Part shown: positions 54,332 through 62,817 of the stretch, one piece after another
How the letters are laid out: every line of letters begins with the position of its first letter
Numbering within the stretch: position 1 is the first letter of the stretch
From: CAVVAE01 sp963746185
GTDB lineage: Bacteria; Actinomycetota; Actinomycetes; Propionibacteriales; Nocardioidaceae
Direction of reading: 5' to 3'
DNA: 64,000 nucleotides
NCBI GenBank assembly: GCA_963746185.1
Contig: CAVVAE010000002.1
Span: forward strand, 248,001 to 312,000
Program-made: the position numbers and the translations under genes
Notes under the pieces: model-generated
What the model was told of the DNA's origin: nothing
The model's input: the letters and a program-made list of their open reading frames with translations, nothing else
Databases searched by the model: none

Positions 54332-55380
54332 CTAGTCGACGGATGCCTGCTCGGGAAGAGCGATTGACTCGATGCCCAGGGTTGCCCTGATTGCGGTGGC
54401 CAACGCCACCGCGTGGCCGGGCTGCGCGAGGCGTCAGTCACCACGAGCGATGGCTTGACCGCCTCGACATACGCCATGGTTCCGTCGAAATCAGCGTGGT
54501 CGGTGATAGCAATCCGACAATAGCGTTGCGAAATCTCTAAGTAGGGATCGTCCATCTGAGTAATAGAGGCCGACAGTTTGATCTTATGTTCGTTCGGACG
54601 AAGCTCACGTTGTGGGTCTCCTGTGCCAACAAACTCGACGTAGACTCCAGACTGCTTGGCAGCCCTGCCTTCCGTGCTGGCTGGATCCAGGAGGGCCGCC
54701 TGCACAAAGCCGAACTTGGCATGAACGGCACTCTCCGCACGTTGACCCGGGGACCCAAGCATCGGCAGTTTGCACGTGTCATCAAGCAAGGAGATAGCCC
54801 TTTGCAACGTGCCCCGGTGCGCGTAAATGACGAGCGGTCCAAGCTTGGAACGCCGCAAGGCCTCCTCGACGAACCGCTCCTCGGCTTGCTGCTGACTGTA
54901 TCGCCGTCGACTTGAGTCGGGATTCCCGTAAGTCGCATCTACCACTAGTTCATCAACATCATCGCCGCCTCTAGCGGCATGGAAGAAGTCTCCGCTATAG
55001 CCAACCGAATACCCGTCGGCTGCCGTTACACATGTTTGCGCTGCTCCAACCATGTGCCCCGAGGGCAAGAGCCGGATGCTCGCCTGGCGACCGGCTGGGT
55101 CGTCGACAAAAAACGGCTCGTCATACTCCACACCAATAAAGTTGTTTCTATAGGCCAGGTCCGCACCGCGCATCGCTACCAACAGCGCATGTGTTGCCTT
55201 GGAGCAGAGGACGCGCCCTGTACCCTTGCTCTGATCGAACCCAGCCAGATGATCACTGTGTACGTGTGACTGAACACGGACCGAGGCTGCGTAATCGAAG
55301 CCGTCTGCTACAACGCCGCTCCCCAAGTGAATGGCACCATCGGCCGTCACATCGACACGACGAGTTCCGTTCGGGGTCAC
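54332..55380 (-). pseudogene. Beta-CASP/MBL-fold hydrolase, possible nuclease, C-terminal frameshift
   Basis: About 350 residues. Metallo-beta-lactamase motifs: SHVHSDHLAG (HxHxDH), PSGHMVGAAQ, GYSGDFF and TDHADFDG, as in RNase J/CPSF/Pso2-like nucleases and ligase-associated exonucleases. The frame is lost near 54420; one added base restores GHAVALATAIRATLG and a TAG at 54332-54334. GTG 55380 has GAGGAAGG 5 nt upstream and comes 1 nt after the previous stop. It is the last gene of the Dnd-like operon; it could cut DNA of unmodified invaders, but such a partner is not standard for Dnd. Confidence 0.72.
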
Positions 55381-55381
55381 T

Positions 55382-56089
55382 TCAGCCTTCCTCAACATTA
55401 GCGCGCAGGGCTTTGTTCAGGCTCTGCTCTACGGTGTCGGCGTTGGAAGTGGAAGCCGTTTCTTCGCTAAGAACGAGGGCGTATCCACGCTCGCTTAGAG
55501 ACATCTCAAGCACCGTGAGCCCGATCTGTCCGAGGACCTGCTTCAAGATGTTGGCCCGTCCCTCGGGTGACATGGAAGCAAGCTTCTTTGCTACGGACGC
55601 ATCTGTGACGCGCCCGATTTGAACGTACCTTCGTTCGATAACCGGCCGTAGTCGAACAGTTTCTTCCACACCGATTTCTGACCCCACTCCCCGCCTCAAA
55701 CAGATCTGCACGGCACCCCGGACTTCCGACCCGCTCAATCGGTATTCCAAGATCAATCTCGCCATGTCGCGTTGCTCCTGAACGCTTGGAAGGCGTGCCA
55801 CCTCTTGCGCCTGAGTCAGGTTTATTGCGGGTGGTGCTCCGTCCCCAACCAACAGCAGCCGCTACCTCGGGCGGCAGTTGTGCGACCTTGACGAAGCGCC
55901 CGATCATCGCAGACGAATCGAGGTAAAGACTCTTCGCGAGTGCCTCCTGAGTAACGCCTCGATCCGGCTCGCCGAAGCAAGTCACCCACGGCTGCCGGCG
56001 GCAATGGCCTTACATGGGCGCCTCCGCCTACACTCGCAAGGAGGGCCGCCCGCTCGTCCGGAGTCCATGCCGGGTCCAGGCTTCGCCAT
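55382..56089 (-). pseudogene. HTH protein next to ParB-like gene, three frameshifts
   Basis: From ATG 56089 the blocks AWTPDERAALLASVGGG, GVTQEALAKSLYLDSSAMIG and AINLTQAQEVARLPSVQEQ can be joined across three frames (shifts near 56070, 55992 and 55845). The rest, to the stop at 55382, is one clean frame. The middle resembles the helix-turn-helix of ParB/KorB-type proteins. About 235 residues when corrected. I do not know the family; it probably forms a unit with the ParB-like protein just upstream (2-nt gap). Confidence 0.6.
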
Positions 56090-56091
56090 GC

Positions 56092-56935
56092 CTAGGCGTA
56101 GCCGAAGGAACTAAGTGCACTTTCGATTAGCTGCGCCGCGGCATCGTCCTGATTCGAGCCCTGATCTTGCGCATACTTCTGGACCTGGGCATGAGTCCTG
56201 CTGGAGAGAGTGACGACGATCTGGGTGATCTTTCCCGGGCCCTTGGCATCTTCGATCAGCTCCTCAACCGGAGCGTCGGGCTAGACTCAGCGTGCGCGGC
56301 CAGCTTGTCGTGCTGCGCCTTGCTCATTCCCGACATCTCTTTGCTAGCTCAACCGCCACCACCGGGTCAGCCTTCCCAGCATCAGACTTTGAGGCAGCAA
56401 TGTCCTGAGCCCTTAGCGCGACCTTGAGCTTGACGGCATCATCGTCAACTAGAGAACGCAATTCAGGCAAGAGCCGGGGATATTTGATGTACTCACGCAG
56501 CTTGTCCTGCGAGATACCCGGCTCGAGCTCAGACTTCCCTTGATTGAGTCATAGAGCCTGTACAGGAAGAGGCAAGCCTGGATGGTGTCGCGGAGCGACA
56601 GCGGCCGACGCATGAGGTTCTCGGTAAGGCTGATCGCCTTCGCCTGGGCCTCTTCAACGCGCTCTGACAGCACGGCACACATGATCTCGGGTGGATCAAG
56701 ACGGCCCTGCTGGAGCAACAGCTGGTGCGCCAGGAACCGCCGCTGCCCTGTCAGAATCTCGTAACGCCCTTCCACGTCGCCAGGTGCCACAACGACCGGT
56801 TCCAGAAGGCCCAGAGCCGCAATACTCTCGGCCAGGTCTTCAATACCGACGCCCGTGTCGCTAACGCGGACCTGCCCCTGACCAATGTCCAAGTCGTCTA
56901 GCGGGATCGGCGGTGGTAGTCCTAAACTTAGCCAC
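56092..56935 (-). pseudogene. ParB/Srx-domain protein, four frameshifts
   Basis: GTG 56935 (AGGAG upstream) opens AKFR; after a one-base shift near 56922 the ParB-like domain follows: LPPPIPLDDLDIGQGQVRV, GIEDLAESIAALGLLEPVVV and YEILTGQRRFLAHQ. The last is the ParB GERRxxA-type nucleotide/DNA motif. Further shifts near 56538, 56339 and 56278 are bridged by GISQDKLREYIKYPRLLPEL, MSGMSKAQHDKLAAHAES and PVEELIEDAKGP, ending AAAQLIESALSSFGYA. Corrected length about 280. It may take the place of DndB as DNA-reading or regulating part of the system. Confidence 0.65.
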
Positions 56936-57038
56936 TCTGTCTTCTCCTCCAGCCGGGTCAGATCGCCATGTTATGGCCTAATGTGCAGTCTGCAGCTCGG
57001 AACCCCCAACTATCGCAAATGTTGTTCTCAAGCCCGGT

Positions 57039-58378
57039 CTAGCACTCGAGTAGTTCGCGCCGAGACCAGCCAACCGCCTCAGCGTCGATGGTCAAGTGCC
57101 CATCCACCAACTCGTCGAACAACGCAGCCTTACTCTGAGCCACTTCGACAATCCGATCCTCAACCGAATCGACGACTCGAAAACTGTAGACAAGCAGTGG
57201 TGATTCGCGCCCGAACCGGTGTGCACGGGCGATAGCTTGCTCCTCAGCTGCGGGCGTCCACCATCGATCGAATAGAACAACATGTGATGCCTCGACGATG
57301 TTGAGGCCAACTCCGCCGGCCTTCAGTGACAGGAGCAGAGCAGCAGGCTCCGTTGACTCACGAAAGTTCTGCAATTCGGCATCGCGATCTTTGCCTCGTC
57401 TGCCTCCAGTAAAGAGATATGTCTTGACCTTTAACTGAGACGCCAACCACTCCAGGGTTGTTGCGAACTGACTAATCACGATGACCTTGATTGGCTCTAC
57501 GGAAGGATCGTCGAGAATCACGCGAAGGGCGTCTAGTTTGATGCTCTCCCCGTCTGAGGCACGATTGCAAACCATCTTGAGTCTCGTGATCAACGAAAGC
57601 AAATCGGCCACAGATCCATTCCAGTCTTGCTCCTGCAGCAGATTTTCATACTCTTTCAGCTGTGAGTCCGCGAGCCTCAGAGGAATCTCCTGCTGAATCA
57701 TCGGCGGGAGCTCGGGAAGCACATCGCGCTTTCGTCGCCTCAAGAAGTTGCCCTGAAACGCCTCGCGAACGGCGCCAGGATCCCGCAAATAGTCCTGACG
57801 TGGATCAATGATCCGAAGTACTTCGGCTAAGCTGCCGAGATCTCCGACACCGTTCTCCAGTGGAGTAGCACTCAACAGCCAGCGACGATCGGCTGAAACG
57901 CGTCTCGCCGCGAGGGCGCGTGATCTCGCGGTTCTTGAGACGCTGCGCTTCGTCGAACACGACGACATCAAGTGCGTTGGTAGGCGAGAGAGGTAAAAGT
58001 CCGTCCGAATGCTCTCATAACTCGTGACGGTCACCGGGATGGGTAGTTTGTAGAGCCATCGTCGGTCTGATTCGGTAAGGTCCAGATAGTTCTGATTGCA
58101 CATTTAGGACCAAACCGCACTAGCCGCGCTGCCAATTGAGCAGGAGGCTGGCTGGGCACAACGATCAGCGCCTTCCGAAGGTGTCCAGCTTCCCGGAGAA
58201 CTGTGAGGGCCGCTGCGACTTGGACCGTTTTCCCGAGGCCCATCTCGTCTGCCAAGAGCCGGCTTTTGGCAGACAGCAGGAAATCCACGCCCTGTTGCTG
58301 GTACTGGCGCAGTTCGAACGACTCCCGAACGGTCATAGTTGAAGAGCGTCGAGCGGCCCATCCTCGTTCATCAGCCAT
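57039..58378 (-). pseudogene. SNF2-type DEAD/DEAH helicase, three frameshifts
   Basis: Corrected length about 445. Blocks in order: RQYQQQGVDFLLSAKSRLLADEMGLGKTVQ (motif I), VPSQPPAQLAARLVRFGPKC, NQNYLDLTESDRRWLYKLPI, DVVVFDEAQRLKN (motif II), RWLLSATPLENGVGDL (III), then helicase C with VIVISQFATTLEWL, LLSLKAGGVGLNI and QAIARAHRFGR (VI). Shifts lie near 58098, 57980 and 57917. All catalytic motifs persist. It is a compact SNF2/RapA-like translocase; the start ATG 58378 overlaps the dndC stop by 8 nt. Likely remodels or scans DNA for the island's nuclease. Confidence 0.75.
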
Positions 58379-59462
58379 CCGAGACCCAGACTTGTTTGAT
58401 CAATGCGACCTCTTCCGGACTGATCAAATCTTCACCGAGCAGAACTTGAAGAGAAAGCAGGCGTTCTAAGACATCTCGGCGTATCGACATCTTCAAAGGA
58501 CCATTACCCGGTCGTCCATTGCGGCGAATAGGCTCTCTATACTCTTCTGGGTTATCGCGCAATTCGATCAACCAGTCGCGCATTTCAGCCATCCCGGTAT
58601 ACTCCGCACGGCCGGAGCCAATAAATCCCTCGATGCTCTTATCGCGGTCTACAACAGTGCACGTCCAACAGCCGAAACGACTATTTCCGCATGGCTTTGT
58701 GGTCTCGTCTATCACGATGGCACACTCGCCGCTGTTAGCCTCTTTATAAAGATTCTGTAGCTGACGATGGTTTCCTCCCCAGGGTGACGGTGTAAGCGCC
58801 AGGTATTCCCAAACCTCTTCCGTGGACAGGTCGCGAATCGGAGCCCAAACCCACGCCTTCTTAAGGATACTGTGAGGATTAATTTCATTTCCGTGTGATT
58901 CGTGCTTGCGGATGCTTCGTGCCCGCGTTGTACTCTCACTGATGCGACTCCCGAGAAGTATCAGGACCTCGCCAGCCGCCTCAACCTGTTGCAAGATGAA
59001 AGCATTTGTTGGCTTGATCTTGAGTCGCTCAGTGCACCATCGGAACGTGCGATTCGGGGCGGGGTATCCGTAGCCAATGAGCCTAACCCAGAACGTCTCG
59101 TGAAGTTCCGGTCGAACAAGGTGCGTGGACATGGGCAGCCGCAACGTCGCGCCCCTTGCTCGATTGCACTCAACTGCCTCTCCACGAAGCCAGCGATGGC
59201 CGGAGTCTCAGACGAGGGTGTCAGAGGAGAGCAAGTGCACTGGCCTTGTATGCCTGGACGGGCGCACACGAGCAACGGCTTCAAATACGAGGTGGCCCAC
59301 CAGGGTGCTGTCCTTACCGCCGCTGAATGCCACTATCCAAGGCCGATGGTCGTCCCGCGCTTCATAGAGTTCAACGATGCGCTCGATGATGCCTTCGACT
59401 TTTGCGGTTAGTTCCGGACTCACACGCTCGGTGCCGTGAACGACTATTGATGGCTCGGTCAT
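58371..59462 (-). pseudogene. dndC: DndC-like PAPS-reductase-family sulfurtransferase, two frameshifts
   Basis: N-terminal frame: adenylation P-loop IVAFSGGKDSTLVGHLV and SSDTLV. Two shifts near 59211 and 59143 lead through TPAIAGFVERQLSAIEQGARR into the main frame: THLVRPELHETFWVRLIGYGYP, APNRTFRWCTERLKI, LGSRISESTTRA, GCWTCTVVDRDKS. The cluster of Cys (PCGNSRFGCWTC) fits the Fe-S/active cysteines of DndC. DndC adenylates the DNA backbone phosphate and supplies sulfur for phosphorothioation. ATG 59462 overlaps the previous stop by 4 nt. Family firm; whether the gene is truly broken is open. Confidence 0.82.
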
Positions 59463-59960
59463 TGCAACCAACTCTCTGCTCCTAGCGCCATGGTTTTAGC
59501 TGACGCAACCACGACTGGATCTCGGCTCGCGGGTGTTTGCACCTTGACGAGCCCGAGATTGGTCAGGAATGCGACCACTTCCGCATCGAGTGAGGCAACA
59601 GTCAAGCCACCATCAGATGCCAGAATATCCTGCAGGGCCGTTCTATCCCCCATCGTCATGCCGAGCCTGTTGAGTCCCCAGTAGAAAGGACTCTCCATTG
59701 CCCTAGCAACTTCGGACACGCGTGGAGACCCGTGGGCGGATTGCACATCGTCAATGAGTCGCTGTGTAGCTATCCGGGCGTTCCCGAGGTCGAATCGCCC
59801 AACCATGGCGAGGAGGCGTCGAACCTCAATCGGTAACAGCCCGAATTCTCTCCCGAGCGCGGCCGCGACTTGGTCGCGGGTGGACGAGCCATGTCCACCG
59901 ACACGCTCCCCCGTCCCTGGCTCTTGGTGTCTCTGAGGTGACTAGGCGATCAGCGAGCAT
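59459..59960 (-). pseudogene. Unknown protein between dndE and dndC, one frameshift
   Basis: ATG 59960 is one base after the dndE stop. It opens LADRLVTSETPRA; an indel in a C5 run (59908-59912 on the plus strand) shifts to TRDQVAAALGREFGLLPIEVRRLLAMVGRF, then VSEVARAMESPFYWGLNRLGM and EVVAFLTNLGLVKVQ to the stop at 59459. Corrected length about 166, mostly helical, with a possible winged-helix C-terminal half. I know no family for it. The 4-nt overlap with dndC ties it to the sulfur-modification enzymes. Confidence 0.6.
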
Positions 59961-59961
59961 C

Positions 59962-60352
59962 TCAACGACAAAGAACGCCTCCGGACTCGTCATGCAACAT
60001 GTGGAGGCCCCGCTCCCAATGGCTCACGATTAACTCTCGAAGTTGAGTGCTACTCACTTCGCCACTCTGCTCGCGCAGAATCATGGCGACAAGCAAACTG
60101 GCGGGGCCTGAGCGCCCAAGAAGCGTCGTGCCCCTGATTTCTTTGCCTTTGTTCCTTGGCATAGTGGTCAACCCGAGTGGGACTGGGGCGGAACTTCTCA
60201 GAGAGGTCACGAGCGCCCACCCTGCTGAGCACGTTCTCACTTGCCAGCCCGCTGGAAGCGGTCATGCGGCGCAGACGACCCGATCCGGTCGGCGACAGCT
60301 GATAGGTCGCATGGATGGCGGCCTCCACCAGCGGAGTTTCAGCGGCGCTCAC
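59962..60352 (-). pseudogene. dndE: DndE-like protein (DUF1832), one frameshift
   Basis: GTG 60352 lies inside the end of dndD. Residues ATYQLSPTGSGRLRRMTASS, GLASENVLSRV match the DndE start (RLR.. then xxNVLxR). One extra base near 60217 leads to ALVTSLRSSAPVP, KGKEIRGTTLLGRSGPASLL, MILREQSGE and LIVSHWERGLHMLHD, the conserved body (G.E..R.TLLGE..., H...G). About 129 residues, normal for DndE, which associates with DndCD and binds nicked DNA. Confidence 0.72.
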
Positions 60353-62381
60353 AGGCCTGCTCTTCCTTGAAATACTCCCCCGGGATTGCATGGCTTTCCG
60401 AACTGGCGTCGTCGTGCACAAGCAGGAAAGTTTGAGCTACATGGGGTCTGACCAATTCAAGCAAACCGCCCCGCACTTCCTCGTCCGTGCTGAGAACGAA
60501 GACTTGTCGACCTACGCGCGGCCGAAAAGCGCGAAACAACGTTCTCACGGTGGGAATTGTCTAGACGCGCCAGTGGGGTGTCGACGAACATGGGAAGGCC
60601 GGAGTCGCTGCAGTCGAGAATAGCTGCGGCAAACGCCATGGCGGCAAGTTGGTGCTCACCCGCTGACGGAAGTCGCAGCCTCCGTCCGGACCAACCAAGA
60701 ATCGTCGGGTCTCATAAGTCACCGGATCGATCTCCACGTCGGTAACTAGATGTTGCTTGTGGAGCAGGTCTTTAAGGCGATGACAGAAGTGCGGCTGCCA
60801 CACGATCCAAAGCGAGCCGCCGACGCTCGTCTACATATGCAGTCAGCCCTTGAACGAGAAGGTCCGCCGCCTCAAGCCAGCGAACCGCCTCATCATTGAC
60901 CTCAGCCCTAGCGGCAAGGCGACTGATGGATCGATTCAGCTCGTGAGTTCATCCTGCTTCTCAGACAGGATCACCTCGATAGCCCCCTGCCTTGCCCTCA
61001 CCTTCGACAGCGAACTGCGTAACTGGTGCATTCGGCCAACCAAACGGTCGACGGCACCCTGCGACCCAATTGTCAGGCGCTGAGCCTCAAGTAGTTCGAT
61101 CGCCTCGTGGATTGTGTGTAGATCCTCGGCCAGATACTTGATGTCCTGGTCATCGCGACTCTGCACCGCCTTAGCTGCCGTCTCAGCATGTACTAGCTCA
61201 TCATCCAGGAGCGCGTCGAGCGGATTCGATGCTGTATCACTCCGAGACTGGTCTGCAACGCTTGCCCTCGCCGATTGCAGCTCAAAAGCTAGACCTTTGA
61301 TCTCTCGCAGGGCCTCCTCGGAAACCCTTGGTGAGAGCCCCTCGATGAGTTCCTCGGCGAAGCTTCCCGTGGCTTCAGCCTCCAACTTTAAACGCTCTCG
61401 GCTGAGTCTCGTCTCACGCTGCGACTGAAGATCCAGGACCGTGTCGCCGACCAAATCAGGAGCTAGCGCGAGGAAGAACCACTCCCCAAGATGTCTGCCG
61501 AAACGCAGTCGGAGCTCATCGCGCCGCTGTCGTAGGGAGGCAAGTTCCCTGTCCAACTGCGCTGTGGTCATCGGCGACTTACCCGAGAGTCGTTCGTCCA
61601 GGGCTAGCTGAACGATGGACAAACCTTCTTCCAGCTCTTCGGCCTGCCTAGACAGTTCAGCTTGCTCGCGCAGGCTGGCAGCATGTTCGACAGATGTTCG
61701 CTCAAGTTCACGTTCCCAAGACTCCAGGACAGACACTTGTCCTTCGCTGAGGAGCGAACCACGCCGGTCACGGCTGAGTCTCCTGATATCGACAATCAGC
61801 TTCTTGACAGGTTCGAGGTCCAGAAGGCGGTCTAGTGCATCAGCTATGGCGCCCGACTCGTCGCTGAGATGGGTACGAACGTGCTCGCCGTCAAAGAAGA
61901 TGAGTTCAGCGAGGTGTCGAGGAATCCAGACCGCGACTCGATCTTGAGCGTCGTCTCCCGAGTACAGCTCGCTATGACCCCCCTCATCCTCTCGCAGTTC
62001 GAGAAGTTCCTCATCGAGGGAACCATCCACACGGAACCACAACGAACGCTTGATGCTGATTTGTCGCCCTTGATCTTCAAGGAGCACGCCGACGGTGACG
62101 AGGTCCTCCTGCTGAGTACGCGCCGTCGCATTCCGGCTCGCAGACAACCACTCGGCATACTTCCGCCGAAAGTCGCGTCCTTGGCGAGGCATCCCTGGCA
62201 TGCCGGCCGCTCCCACTCCGTAGAGAGCCAACAGCACAGCTTGCACGAGGGTGGTCTTTCCGGCGCCGTTCTCGCCACCAAAAAGGTAAACGTTTGCCTT
62301 ACGCGAGGGCGCGGGAAGTTCCAGCAGATGTGTCCCGTAAAAGGCCTTGAAGTTGTGCAAATCGATCTGCCGGACGAGCAT
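60339..62381 (-). pseudogene. dndD: DndD-like SMC-type ATPase, frameshifted C-terminal third
   Basis: The first 481 residues are in one frame: IDLHNFKAFYGTHLLEL, Walker A LFGGENGAGKTTLVQA, LAELIFFDGEHVR and a long coiled coil. After the stop at 60936 the protein goes on through four one-base shifts (near 60940, 60800, 60683 and 60540): ARAEVNDEAVRWLEAADLLV, KDLLHKQHLVTDVEIDP, signature SAGEHQLAAMAFAAA, Walker B LPMFVDTPLARLD and VFVLSTDEEV. About 675 residues in all, as in DndD. It provides the ATPase of the modification complex. ATG 62381 overlaps the small gene's stop (TAATG). Confidence 0.8.
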
Positions 62382-62623
62382 TACTGGCCGCCGCTCGCGG
62401 GAGGCACTCTGCCGTCAGCCAACTCTGAGATCATCTCGTCGATCCTTCGCGCAGACACTGCGCGCACGCGGTGTCGTCCGGCGGATCGCGCTTCGGCGAC
62501 AGCCTCTTGGAGACTGCCCACCGGGATGGCTATCGCCTTGGAGATTGCTTCCATGGCAACATCATGGTCCGAATCACCTCCAACGATCGCGGCGTCCCTT
62601 GAGGTGGTCTCAGTACTCCGCAT
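62381..62623 (-). CDS. Small protein opening the Dnd-like operon
   Basis: 80 residues from ATG 62623 with AAGGAGGG 4 nt upstream, and stop fused to the dndD start (TAATG). Sequence is helical and charged (MEAISKAIAIPVGSLQEAV, ARRIDEMISELADG). Intact. Small proteins of similar size precede DndD-like ATPases in some actinobacterial modification clusters; the role is unknown. First gene of the operon, so its upstream 195 bp (62624-62817) should hold the promoter; I see no clear boxes. Confidence 0.68.
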   Translation of the reverse strand: MRSTETTSRDAAIVGGDSDHDVAMEAISKAIAIPVGSLQEAVAEARSAGRHRVRAVSARRIDEMISELADGRVPPASGGQ

Positions 62624-62817
62624 CGGCCCTCCTTGGTTTCGATCACTTCTGCGTGCGCTCAGGTGTCATTGGCCAGCCAAATGCCTCGGGTGTGTTGCAC
62701 TCGCAGCAGTAATCGCCAGCAATCCAGATGCAAAGTTCGATCCGGTCACTACTTCAAAGAGCCTCACACAATTGAGCCTGAAACGGGAACCCTGGCGAAA
62801 GGTTGTGAGCTTATTCA

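Larger units (their letters stand above)
54332..62623 (-). other. Dnd-like defence/DNA-modification island
   Basis: Nine minus-strand genes, mostly with 1-14 nt gaps or overlaps, run from a small protein (62623) to an MBL hydrolase (54332). Base composition is visibly less GC-rich than the flanks. One end cuts an RpiR gene, the other lies before nrdJ. About nineteen single-base frameshifts were traced. No integrase, transposase or att repeat was found. Confidence 0.75.

Noticed and set aside
52750..55398. An 882-residue open frame joining an MBL domain to other sequence
   Set aside because: Only the first about 320 residues are the MBL protein. The rest is antisense to the Dpp ATPase genes and arises from the MBL frameshift near 54420.
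62624..62817. Second half of the broken RpiR gene at the right end of the island
   Set aside because: Neither strand encodes recognisable SIS or HTH residues there.
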